A DNA stretch of 39,700 nucleotides from Chloroflexota bacterium (lineage in GTDB: Bacteria; Chloroflexota; UBA6077; SHYK01). Location: assembly GCA_035652535.1 (NCBI GenBank), contig DASRDP010000122.1, forward strand, positions 1 through 39,700, in the 5' to 3' direction. Every line of letters begins with the position of its first letter. The stretch's first letter is position 1. Below, piece after piece: positions 1 through 7,903 of this stretch. The notes beneath the pieces were generated by a model that had not been told where the DNA came from, made no database searches, and saw nothing but the letters and a program-made list of their open reading frames with translations. The translations under genes and the position numbers were made by a program.

Positions 1-1155
1 CCCCTCTATCTCGTGCACACGGGGCGCCCGGTGGGGCTCGTTGGTCTGCTCGCCGGTCTGGCCGCCATGGCTGCGCTCCTCTCCCGAATTCCGCTCCCTG
101 CCCTCTATCGCCCCGGCCGCTCGCGACAGATCCTGCTGGCCTCGTCCGCTGGCGGCATGGTCTCGTCGGCGGCCATGCCCCTCATGCCCGACATCATCTC
201 CTTCACGGCCGTCCTCATGGTCAATCGCGTTGCGAGCGGGATTGCGACGGCGGTGTACATGGCGCGCTATCTGGATCTCATCGGGGAGGGCGTTGATCGA
301 CGTCGGGTGATGGGCTACTACGGTGGGACCCAGGCGGCTGGCTACGCGGCCTCGAGCCTCTTCACGGGGCTCATCGCGGATTTCGCCGGGTTCACGGCGG
401 CGTTCCTCTTCTCCGCCGCGACGTCCGGCCTCGCTGCTGCACTGCTCCTCGGCCTTCCGAACCCGACCGCCGGTCAGCGCGAGGCCGCACCTCGTCCAGC
501 CACCAGGCACGCCGGTCGCCTGCGCGGCTGGCTCGCCGGCGTAGACGATCCGGGCCTGTGGGGGGTTCTCAACATCAATACCTGGAATAACTTCTTTCAC
601 GTCATCAACGTCAGCTTCTTCCCGGTTCTGGCCACGGCGATCGGAATGCCTCCGGCGCAGGTGGGCATCATCCGAGCGATCTACTCGTCGGTTAACGCCG
701 TGAGTCGACCCATCGCCGGTGTCGTCATGGGCCGGCTGGCCCTGCGCCAGATCGCCTACGTCGGCATTGGTCTCCAGGCGTCCCTTCTTTTTGTTGGGCC
801 GGTAATTCGCGATATGGCCGTCTTCGTGCCCTGGACTCTGGCGTATGGATTCGGCCGAGCGATCGTCGTTGTCGCCACGAGCGCCGGACTCGCCGAAGAG
901 GTGGACGATACGCGCGTGAGTCGAGGAACGTCGACCGCGACGTATAGCACCTCGTCGGACCTCTCGAACGTTGGCGCGCCGCTGGTCGGAGGGCTGATTG
1001 CGAGCATCTTCGGCGTCGTGGGCATGTTTCCCCTGACCGCGATGGGCTTCCTGGCCTGCTTCCTCGCGGGGGACGTTACCGTCGCTCGCTGGCGCGCGCG
1101 TCGGAAGCTGCCCGCCGCCGATGCTGGCGAGCCCGTCTCCGTCGCGCCCGCGTGA
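1..1155 (+). CDS. MFS transporter, 5'-partial
   Basis: The frame is open from base 1, so the gene begins before the window. The 384 visible residues are a chain of hydrophobic helices with short loops, typical of a major facilitator superfamily permease (usually about 400 residues), so probably only the first helix or part of it is missing. A charged loop GEGVDRRRVMGYYGGTQ near residue 97 resembles the conserved MFS loop with the following glycine-rich helix. A longer basic cytoplasmic loop near residues 155-180 separates the two halves. The substrate cannot be told from sequence. A GTG at 13 could be read as a start, but the codons before it continue the same hydrophobic helix, which argues against it. 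It ends 74 bases before the convergent DoxX gene. Confidence 0.85.
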   Translation, partial: PLYLVHTGRPVGLVGLLAGLAAMAALLSRIPLPALYRPGRSRQILLASSAGGMVSSAAMPLMPDIISFTAVLMVNRVASGIATAVYMARYLDLIGEGVDRRRVMGYYGGTQAAGYAASSLFTGLIADFAGFTAAFLFSAATSGLAAALLLGLPNPTAGQREAAPRPATRHAGRLRGWLAGVDDPGLWGVLNINTWNNFFHVINVSFFPVLATAIGMPPAQVGIIRAIYSSVNAVSRPIAGVVMGRLALRQIAYVGIGLQASLLFVGPVIRDMAVFVPWTLAYGFGRAIVVVATSAGLAEEVDDTRVSRGTSTATYSTSSDLSNVGAPLVGGLIASIFGVVGMFPLTAMGFLACFLAGDVTVARWRARRKLPAADAGEPVSVAPA

Positions 1156-1229
1156 TACGCTGCCTGCGGCGGCGGCGCTGGCGAGGCCCGTCGCGGCCGG
1201 CTCGACGCTGTGGTGGACGGCTGGAGCGG

Positions 1230-1772
1230 TCACGCGGCCCGCGATTCGCGGCCGCGCCTCCCTCGGATTTCGAATGGAGACGGCCGCGCCTTTCGCGGCG
1301 AGTGGCCAGCGAGCCACCGTGCCAGCGGGTTGTCGAAATGGTGGGAGCTGAGCGCGCGATCGGCGCTCCAGGCGAGATCGGCGGCGACCGCGGCGACGAC
1401 GAGGGCGCTCAGCATGTATATGCGGTCAGCAGATGCATCGGTCGTCAGCGGACCCTTGCTGAGCAGATAGTTTCCATTCAACCAGAATGCGCTGATCGCC
1501 CCCAGCCGGGTGAACAGCCCCAGTGCGAGCGATACGCCTGCGACCCACTCACCCAGGACGACTAACTGGGCGAAGAGGCCGGCGTTGGGCAGCACGATCT
1601 CTTGGAGGAACGCGCCGTAGGGAGCTACGGCGGCGGCCTGCTGGCGTTGCACGAACGAGACCAGGTGGTCGGGAGTCAGGAGCCACCCGGACAGCGTTTT
1701 CTGAACGGCCGACATGAGAAACGTCAGGCCGATGCCCGTCCGAATGAGAGAAAGTCCGTCCCTTGGATACAT
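1230..1772 (-). CDS. DoxX family membrane protein
   Basis: A protein of about 180 residues with four predicted membrane helices. It has the DoxX pattern: an N-terminal GLSLIRTGIGLTFL helix, a helix near residues 65-90 with GEWVAGVSLALGLFTRLG, and a third with AFWLNGNYLL. DoxX proteins are small inner-membrane proteins linked to thiol or quinone chemistry, but their activity is often unknown. I chose the ATG at 1772 because GGAGGT lies about ten bases upstream; the frame is open a further 26 codons without DoxX-like sequence. The C-terminal 30 residues are basic and poorly conserved in appearance. It is divergent from the hydrolase gene at 1916. Confidence 0.8.
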   Translation of the reverse strand: MYPRDGLSLIRTGIGLTFLMSAVQKTLSGWLLTPDHLVSFVQRQQAAAVAPYGAFLQEIVLPNAGLFAQLVVLGEWVAGVSLALGLFTRLGAISAFWLNGNYLLSKGPLTTDASADRIYMLSALVVAAVAADLAWSADRALSSHHFDNPLARWLAGHSPRKARPSPFEIRGRRGRESRAA

Positions 1773-1915
1773 CAGTGAAATGACCTCCGTCGACTGCTTG
1801 TCGCAGGGGCGCGCGCTGTCCGGTTGGTTTGATCTGATCGCGCCCCTCATGAGGCCGGACGAGGGAAATGCGGATATGGATCAGTGGGGGCGAAAGGACC
1901 TCGGGCTCTGGCAAG

Positions 1916-3061
1916 ATGCTCCGTGTGAAGCTGCTCCGAAGCCTCGTCGCGCTCATGGTTCTATGCGTTCTGGCCGTTTGGCTCGTCCCTCAGGTCCGCG
2001 TCGGCTTGCTCACGGTTCTCCTCGCTCCGCACTTCTTCCCGGGCGCGCTTCCACGGCCACTGGTGTGGGCCACGCCTCGACCGGAGGTCGGTACCGCCGT
2101 CATCCCCGGAACCGAGGGACATGTGGTCGCCGACGTCTATCGCCCAGCCGGATGTGACCGCTGTCCAGCCATGATCTTGTTTCTCGGAGTGAATCCGCTC
2201 CCACGAAGCGATCCGCAAGTCACGACGTTGGCCGAGGGCATCGCCCGCACCGGTATCGTGACAGTTGTCGCCGAGGCCCGACCCCTTCTCGAGGGAAATA
2301 TCCATCCGGACGCGGTGGGCGATCTCGTTACCGTGTTTCAATGGGTGGAGCAAGACGGCGATGTCGATCCGAACCACATCGGGTTCGCCGGCTTCTGCAT
2401 CGGCGCCGTGCTGGAGATCCTAGCGGCCGAGGACGAGCGCATCGCCGATCACGTTGCGTATGTGAATGCCTTCAGCGTCTACGCGGACGCTATGGATCTG
2501 TTGCGAGCGATCCTGACGGAAAGTCAGCCGGGCCCGAACGGGGCGGAGCCTTGGATGCCGAGCGACCTGACGAAGATGGTGTTCTTCCGCCACATGATTG
2601 GGCTGCTCCAGTCCGAATCCGACCGACTCGTGTTATCGCAGGCGTTATTGGAGCAACGGGCCGCCCCGCTCGATCCGGCCGCGCTCAGTCCGCAGGGCGG
2701 GCGGATGTTGGCCCTGCTTCGATCGAGCAGTCCGGACGAAGTGAACCGATTCCTCGCCACCCTCCCGCCTAACGACCTCGCCGCGCTCAATTCCCTCTCG
2801 CCCGCACGACGAGCCGATCGTCTTCGTGCTCACGTTTTCTTGATGCATGACGTGGATGACACCTACTTGCCGGTGGCCGGCGCGCGCCAGTTGGCTGCTA
2901 GCCTCCCGCCCGCAGCCCGCGTCCGGTTCACCGAGTTCGAATTGTTTAGCCATGTGGTACCTGGGCGCGTCGAACATCCGGTGAAATTCATGGGCGAGAT
3001 GGTGAAGCTCCTGTCTCACATATACGGCGTGATGCTCGTCGCGCACGGCCTGGCCGATTGA
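1916..3061 (+). CDS. Membrane-anchored dienelactone-hydrolase-like protein
   Basis: 381 residues. An N-terminal hydrophobic segment (about residues 6-38) should anchor it in or export it through the membrane. The rest is an alpha/beta hydrolase with GFCIGA around Cys161, the G-x-C-x-G nucleophile elbow of dienelactone hydrolase (Cys in place of Ser). An acid candidate lies in HDVDDTYLP and the histidine in FSHVVPG near the C-terminus, so the triad appears complete. An insertion of about 100 residues between strand and lid (rich in Leu, Arg and Pro) makes it longer than classical dienelactone hydrolases (about 235). Start ATG 1916 is preferred because it directly precedes the hydrophobic segment; an in-frame ATG at 1868 is possible. 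The substrate is unknown. Confidence 0.75.
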   Translation: MLRVKLLRSLVALMVLCVLAVWLVPQVRVGLLTVLLAPHFFPGALPRPLVWATPRPEVGTAVIPGTEGHVVADVYRPAGCDRCPAMILFLGVNPLPRSDPQVTTLAEGIARTGIVTVVAEARPLLEGNIHPDAVGDLVTVFQWVEQDGDVDPNHIGFAGFCIGAVLEILAAEDERIADHVAYVNAFSVYADAMDLLRAILTESQPGPNGAEPWMPSDLTKMVFFRHMIGLLQSESDRLVLSQALLEQRAAPLDPAALSPQGGRMLALLRSSSPDEVNRFLATLPPNDLAALNSLSPARRADRLRAHVFLMHDVDDTYLPVAGARQLAASLPPAARVRFTEFELFSHVVPGRVEHPVKFMGEMVKLLSHIYGVMLVAHGLAD

Positions 3062-3483
3062 TCGGGTGATCGATACCGCTCGTGGCTCTCGTGCAGATGG
3101 CCTTCGCCCGCCCACCAGGTGCGATGGTCAGCACGTGCATGCAGAGCCCGCGCGCACGACAACGCACGTTGAGCCAGCCAAACTGGACATAACCTCACCC
3201 CCTTGGCAGATCCGGCGTGGCCCGGATGATCAATCACGCCATTCTCATGGGCGCTGACCGCGGCGTACCCGGTTGTGCATGCTGGACGAGTTGACATCCA
3301 GCGGATGCCACCAGCGACCTGCTCGCCACTGTGGGCGTGCCCTTGCCGTGGCGGCGAGGTCGGCAGCGATCTACCATAGAAGCCCAGCAAGGGGCTCAGC
3401 AGCTTGCCTCGAGCAATTTCGGTTTCCGAGGTCCAGCCCGGGCGGATGGGCGCCGGCCATCTGGGGCGGCAGGGGGGAGGACA
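3062..3483. other. Gene-free stretch upstream of pobA
   Basis: No frame on either strand gives recognisable protein sequence. A long open frame on the minus strand here is the shadow of pobA extended into the gap. It probably carries the pobA promoter, but no clear -35/-10 pair can be named. Confidence 0.4.
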
Positions 3484-4659
3484 ATGCGCACGCAAGTCGC
3501 CATCGTCGGCGCCGGCCCGGCGGGGTTGGTGCTGTCCCACCTGCTCGGATTGCAGGGCATCGAGAGCGTTATCGTGGAGCACCGCGATCGGGCATACATC
3601 GAGAGCCGCGTCCGCGCCGGGCTCCTGGAGCAGGCGACTGTTGACCTGCTCTGCTCGACCGGGGTGGGCGAGCAATTGCAGCGGAAGAGCATGACGCATC
3701 ATGGTCTCAACATTCAGTTCGAGGGTGAGCGACATCGGATTCCGCTCACCGAGCTGACCGGCGGCAAGCACGTGACGATCTATGGGCAGCAGGAGGTCGT
3801 CAAGGATCTCGTGGCGGCCCGCCTCGCCGCCGGTACGCTGATTCACTTCGAGGCCGCGGCTGTAGCACTGGAGGCTCTCGACACTCCGTCTCCCATCGTC
3901 CGCTACCAGCAGAACGGAGAGCTGCGCGAGCTGCAGGCCGATTTCATCGCTGGCTGCGACGGGTTCCACGGCGTATGCCGGGGCGCCGTCCCCCGCACCC
4001 ATGCTCGGGTGTTCGAGAAGATCTACCCCTTTGCCTGGCTCGGGATCTTGGCGCAGGTCCCCCCGTCGTGCGACGAGCTCATCTACGTCCGCCACGATCG
4101 GGGCTTTGCTCTTCACACCATGCGCACGCCGCAGCTCACGCGCCTGTACCTGCAGTGTCCGCCTGGCGACCGAATCGAGGATTGGCCCGACGACCGCATC
4201 TGGGGCGAGCTCAAGGCCCGCATGGCGCTGCCGGGTTGGGAGTTGGAGGACGGTCCCATCGTGGACCGAGGCATCACCGAGATGCGCAGCTTCGTGATTG
4301 AGCCGATGCAGTACGGCCGGCTCTTCCTGGCCGGAGATGCAGCGCACATCGTGCCGCCCACCGGCGCCAAGGGGATGAACCTGGCAGTCGCGGATGCGCG
4401 AGTGCTGGCCGAGGCGCTGATCGCCTACTTTCAGACCGGCCGCACGGATGCGCTGGACGCCTATTCCGCGAGCTGCTTACCCCGCGTGTGGCGCGCCCAG
4501 CATTTCTCCTGGTGGTGGACGTCGTTGTTCCACCGCTTCGACGACGCGGACGCAGATTTCCAATCGCGGCTCCAGGTCTCGCAGCTTCGCTACCTGCTGC
4601 GGTCGCGGTCCGCGATGACCAGCATGGCCGAAAACTACGTCGGCCTCGACGAGGTCTAG
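3484..4659 (+). CDS. pobA: 4-hydroxybenzoate 3-monooxygenase
   Basis: FAD-dependent class A flavoprotein hydroxylase (391 residues; the Pseudomonas enzyme has 394) that converts 4-hydroxybenzoate to protocatechuate with NAD(P)H and O2. The alignment to Pseudomonas PobA is almost gapless. GAGPAG (residues 9-14) binds ADP, GCDGFHG (158-163) and GDAAHIVPPTGAKG (284-297) are the flavin motifs, and Tyr201, Arg214, Tyr222 and Tyr385 of the substrate site are all present. Position 212, Ser in Pseudomonas, is Thr. In the NAD(P)H-selectivity helix Arg33 and Gln34 are replaced by His33 and Arg34 while Tyr38, Arg42 and Arg44 are kept, so cofactor preference may differ. Start ATG 3484 follows GGGAGGACA. 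It is convergent with the Rieske gene; no adjacent PobR-type regulator is seen. Confidence 0.94.
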   Translation: MRTQVAIVGAGPAGLVLSHLLGLQGIESVIVEHRDRAYIESRVRAGLLEQATVDLLCSTGVGEQLQRKSMTHHGLNIQFEGERHRIPLTELTGGKHVTIYGQQEVVKDLVAARLAAGTLIHFEAAAVALEALDTPSPIVRYQQNGELRELQADFIAGCDGFHGVCRGAVPRTHARVFEKIYPFAWLGILAQVPPSCDELIYVRHDRGFALHTMRTPQLTRLYLQCPPGDRIEDWPDDRIWGELKARMALPGWELEDGPIVDRGITEMRSFVIEPMQYGRLFLAGDAAHIVPPTGAKGMNLAVADARVLAEALIAYFQTGRTDALDAYSASCLPRVWRAQHFSWWWTSLFHRFDDADADFQSRLQVSQLRYLLRSRSAMTSMAENYVGLDEV

Positions 4660-4660
4660 A

Positions 4661-4723
4661 GACTGGGCCGCGAACGCATTCTCACGCCGAGCGATGGAAC
4701 GGACTTTTTTCGCGGGCCCGGTC
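4661..4723. terminator. Possible bidirectional terminator between convergent genes
   Basis: The 62-base gap between convergent pobA and the Rieske gene holds an imperfect inverted repeat. Arm GACTGGGCCGCGA starts at 4661 and its partner TCGCGGGCCCGGTC ends at 4723, with a T6 run at 4705-4710 beside the right arm. The loop is long (about 35 bases), so this is a weak call. Confidence 0.25.
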
Positions 4724-5849
4724 AGGACAGAGCGCCGATCTCGGCCATGCTGGCGTCGAAGCGAATGATGACGTTCTGCGCCGGATCGCGCACGACGCCC
4801 ACCGGGTCGATGCCCTCGCGGACGTTGTCGATGCCCTCGCGGATCATCTGGCGCAGGAGCAGAATGCCCTGATCCGAGGAGGCAAGCCGCTCGGCGGTGC
4901 GATCGGCGATGGTGCCCTGTTGCTCGGCCGCCATCTTGTCCTCCTCGACGATGCCCCACCAGCCATTGTCCACCGGCGTGTACGCGCCGGGCTGTCCGCG
5001 CTTCATGCCCTTGGTGGCCAGTCCCGTCTTCTGCCCGGTCTTCGGGTCGCCGCCGGGATAAAAGGTCACGGCGTAGGTGTGCGTCTCTCCGTCGTCGATT
5101 GGGACGCGGAAGTTCATATGGTGGGCGGGCCTACCGTAAACGCGCGCGCCCGTGAAGCGGTTGTTGGACGGAAAGAGCCAGAGCGACACCTTTCGCGTGT
5201 CGATGCCCGGGAAGCTCGTCGTGACGCGGACGCCGTACCAGGTGCGCTCCCAGTTGATGTCGGGCCGCTTCATTGCGAAGCTCGGGTAGCCGCTGGCGTG
5301 GAGGACCGGCAGGTGGCTCTGGTCCACGGAGTTCTCGGCGCGCTGGAGCCAGTTGCAGTAGTCCACGTTCGCCTCGACGGTGCGGAAGCCGTCTTCGAGT
5401 ACCAGCAGGTCGTATCGCGGCAGAAGTGGCGCGGGCTCGGGTCCCAGATACCCGAAAATCAAGCCGCCCAGGTCCTGGGCGCGATAGGCGAGGTGGTGGA
5501 CGCGATCCTTGAACGCGCTGTCTGGAGGCTCCATCGGCTGCTCGACGCACTGGCCGCTCACGTCGTACATCCAGCCGTGATAGCTGCAGCGGATGCCCGC
5601 GGATTCGGCGCGCCCATAGTCGAGCGCGGTGCCCCGATGGGAGCAATGCAGCCCGAGCAGCCCCAGCCTGCCATGGCCGTCGCGGAAGAGCACGAGGTCC
5701 TCGCCGAGCAGGCGGACGCGGCGGGGCTTACCCTCGGCCACGATCTCCTCGGTAAAGCCGACCGGCCACCAGTAGCGCCGCAGCAGATCGCCGGCCGGCG
5801 TCCCCGGACCGACGCGGGTCATCAGCTCGTTCTCTTCCTTGGTCAGCAT
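4722..5849 (-). CDS. Rieske non-heme iron oxygenase, alpha subunit
   Basis: 375 residues. The N-terminal Rieske [2Fe-2S] domain has C69-S-H71 and C88-S-Y-H91. The C-terminal catalytic domain has the mononuclear iron site D176-x2-H179-x4-H184 in NSVDQSHLPVLH. N-terminal VGPGTPAGDLLRRYWWPVG is typical of the phthalate 4,5-dioxygenase/vanillate demethylase branch of one-component-type alpha subunits. The reaction would be ring hydroxylation or O-/N-demethylation; the substrate cannot be read. Start ATG 5849 has GGAGGCGAG just upstream; the open frame continues 28 codons more without homology. It lies 31 bases after the SBP gene on the same strand, so the two are probably cotranscribed. No reductase or ferredoxin gene is nearby, so electrons must come from a partner encoded elsewhere. 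Confidence 0.93.
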   Translation of the reverse strand: MLTKEENELMTRVGPGTPAGDLLRRYWWPVGFTEEIVAEGKPRRVRLLGEDLVLFRDGHGRLGLLGLHCSHRGTALDYGRAESAGIRCSYHGWMYDVSGQCVEQPMEPPDSAFKDRVHHLAYRAQDLGGLIFGYLGPEPAPLLPRYDLLVLEDGFRTVEANVDYCNWLQRAENSVDQSHLPVLHASGYPSFAMKRPDINWERTWYGVRVTTSFPGIDTRKVSLWLFPSNNRFTGARVYGRPAHHMNFRVPIDDGETHTYAVTFYPGGDPKTGQKTGLATKGMKRGQPGAYTPVDNGWWGIVEEDKMAAEQQGTIADRTAERLASSDQGILLLRQMIREGIDNVREGIDPVGVVRDPAQNVIIRFDASMAEIGALS

Positions 5850-5880
5850 CTCGCCTCCGTTCCCGGCCCGCCGGCCGTGT

Positions 5881-7599
5881 CTACGATTTCGCCCACTCGT
5901 GAATGTTCCACGTGTGCGCGTTGATGATGTCAAAGCCCGTCTTGATCATATTTCCGGTCACGCCCTTGCGCTGGAAGTCCTTGCGCACTGCGTAAATCGT
6001 CGTGATGATCGGCAGTTCTTCGGTCACGATCCGGAGGATCGCCCGCTCACGGTTCACCCGGTCGCTGCGCCGAATGGTCGCGAAGAAGCCGTCGATCTCG
6101 GCGTCGAGCGCCGGGTTCATGTACGCTCCGCGGTTGCTTCCGAGGTAGCGGCGCTCGGGCGTCATCGCATTGTTGCTATGCAAGTGCTGGATGGTGATCC
6201 GGCCCATGCCGCGGTAGCTCTCCTCCACACAAGGGAAGTTCGCGCGGTACTCCAGACTGCGCTCCGCTGCCGCTGGCCGGGTCTCGATCTGCGCCGCGAC
6301 GCCGACGGCACGCCACGAATCGACGGTGAGGTCGCCCGAGCGCTTGCCCAACTGTGCGCGAACAGCGCAGGTGAAGAGTTCCCCGTCTCGATTTCGCAGC
6401 GGTCCGTCGGGGCCCTTGATCAGTCCCGCTTCCTCGAACAGCGCCAGCGCGGCTCGCGGATCGAACGGGTATGTTCGAATCGCCGATTCCACGTCCGGGT
6501 AACGCGGATCGTTGGTCGGGACCCACGAGTTGGCGACCGCGCTCTCGCCGTCTTCGTCCACCTGGTTGATCGCTTGTCGATCCAGGGCGTGGGCGAGGGC
6601 GCGCCTCAACCGGACGTCGTGCGCCAGCTCCGCTGGCACCGCTACGTCCTTGAACTGGAACGCCAGGTGGTTGGTCCCCTCGGTCCCCATCTGGAAGTCC
6701 CCGATCCCTCGTGAACGGACCAGATCCATGCTCTCCCGGTCCCAGTCCACGCCCCAGGCGGCATCCACGTCCCCGGCCAGCACCCTGGCCTGGGCGGTGG
6801 TGTTGTCCTGGACGATGTCAACCAAGATCCTGTCCAGCTTGGGCTGGCCGAGATAGTAGCGGTCGAAGGCGTCGAACTGCATCTGCGCCCCCCGCTCCCA
6901 GCGCGTCAGCCGAAATGGTCCGGTGCCGATGAAGGCGCTCTCGTCCGCCCAGTAGGGAAGCCTGTTGAACTCGGCGCGATCTCGCTCGTACACCGCCTGC
7001 ATGAGATGCGCCGGGAGCGGCGCGAAGTCCCACACGCTCATCGCGTCCGCGAAGGCGTACGGCTTGCTCCAGTACATCACGACGGTGTGGTCGTCGGCCG
7101 CGACCGCGTGGTCAAGCCCCTTCGCCAGCCCCTGGTGGACGGGATAGACGTCCACCGCAGGGTCGATCTGCGCCTCGGCGCTGAATACGACGTCCGCGGC
7201 GGTAACGGGGGTTCCGTCGTGCCACACGGCGTTCCGCCGCAGGTGGAACGTGATCTCCATGGTGCCGTCCGGGTTTAGCTTCCACGAGCCGTCGTCCACA
7301 TGCGGCACGGACGCGGCGAGCCGGGGGACGGGCTCAGACTTATCGTCCAGGGCGACGAGGCCGTTGCTGAGCATCTCGTGGATGTTGATCACGCCGCCGG
7401 TCGTGCTCTCCTGCCAGATGCTCAGGACGCGCGGCTCGCCGACGAGGACGACGTTCAGGGTCTTCGGTGATCCGGAGCCGACGCTCGCCTGCTGCGCTGC
7501 CGGTGCCCGAGGGGACGCTGCGGGAGCGGAGCAGGCGAGCAGTGCCGTCGCGATGAGCGTCACCGCTGCGAGGGTCCTGGCCACGATTTTTTGGGGCAT
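5881..7599 (-). CDS. ABC transporter substrate-binding lipoprotein, family 5
   Basis: 572 residues. A signal peptide ends in the lipobox ALLAC, so it should be exported and lipid-anchored. The mature part is an SBP_bac_5 (DppA/OppA/NikA-type) protein: the N-terminal LNPDGTMEITFHLRRNAVWHDGTPVTAADV stretch (residues 91-120), the FIGTGPFRLTRWERG motif and a C-terminal WNIHEW ending are family marks. These proteins bind peptides, nickel, opines, sugars or organic acids; the ligand is unknown. It is upstream of and 31 bases from the Rieske gene, suggesting the oxygenase substrate or a related compound may be the ligand. No permease or ATPase is adjacent. No clear ribosome binding site precedes ATG 7599. 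Confidence 0.92.
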   Translation of the reverse strand: MPQKIVARTLAAVTLIATALLACSAPAASPRAPAAQQASVGSGSPKTLNVVLVGEPRVLSIWQESTTGGVINIHEMLSNGLVALDDKSEPVPRLAASVPHVDDGSWKLNPDGTMEITFHLRRNAVWHDGTPVTAADVVFSAEAQIDPAVDVYPVHQGLAKGLDHAVAADDHTVVMYWSKPYAFADAMSVWDFAPLPAHLMQAVYERDRAEFNRLPYWADESAFIGTGPFRLTRWERGAQMQFDAFDRYYLGQPKLDRILVDIVQDNTTAQARVLAGDVDAAWGVDWDRESMDLVRSRGIGDFQMGTEGTNHLAFQFKDVAVPAELAHDVRLRRALAHALDRQAINQVDEDGESAVANSWVPTNDPRYPDVESAIRTYPFDPRAALALFEEAGLIKGPDGPLRNRDGELFTCAVRAQLGKRSGDLTVDSWRAVGVAAQIETRPAAAERSLEYRANFPCVEESYRGMGRITIQHLHSNNAMTPERRYLGSNRGAYMNPALDAEIDGFFATIRRSDRVNRERAILRIVTEELPIITTIYAVRKDFQRKGVTGNMIKTGFDIINAHTWNIHEWAKS

Positions 7600-7903
7600 C
7601 GGCGGTGTGCGGATAGCGGCGCTCCTCGGCCTCGCAACCGTTGGGAGGAGGAAAACTCCAAAGCCATTCGTCCCTCTCCTGTTGGCAGGAGTGGCAGGCG
7701 CGTGGCCGGTCGCGGATCGCGATGGTCCTGCGAGGTGGCGCGAGTGTACACCGAGCCGCCCGCGGTGTCGACAGCCGTGGCGCGCCTGATTGGACCGACG
7801 TGGGCGGAGGCACTATGATGAGCGCCTGATGGTGCTCAGACTCTGCGGTGGTCTTCGAGCTGCCTGAGGGTCGTTTCCAGAAGCCGCGCATGGGGAGGAA
7901 GCC
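7600..7903. other. Divergent intergenic region
   Basis: About 300 bases between the divergent SBP and M24 genes. No coding frame is convincing. It should hold both promoters; one candidate is listed separately at 7790-7819. Confidence 0.4.
7790..7819 (+). promoter_or_regulatory. Candidate sigma-70 promoter for the M24 gene
   Basis: TTGGAC at 7790-7795 and TATGAT at 7814-7819 are separated by 18 bases. The -10 matches the consensus at five of six positions; the -35 at only three. Transcription would start near 7826 and leave a leader of about 78 bases. Confidence 0.3.

Noticed and set aside
3016-4347. Minus-strand open frame of 443 codons
   Set aside because: Antisense to pobA, which matches its family end to end.
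4488-5924. Plus-strand open frame of 478 codons
   Set aside because: It lies antisense to the Rieske gene, whose Fe-S and iron motifs are clear. High GC leaves the opposite strand open; its translation is Arg/Val/Ala-rich without motifs.
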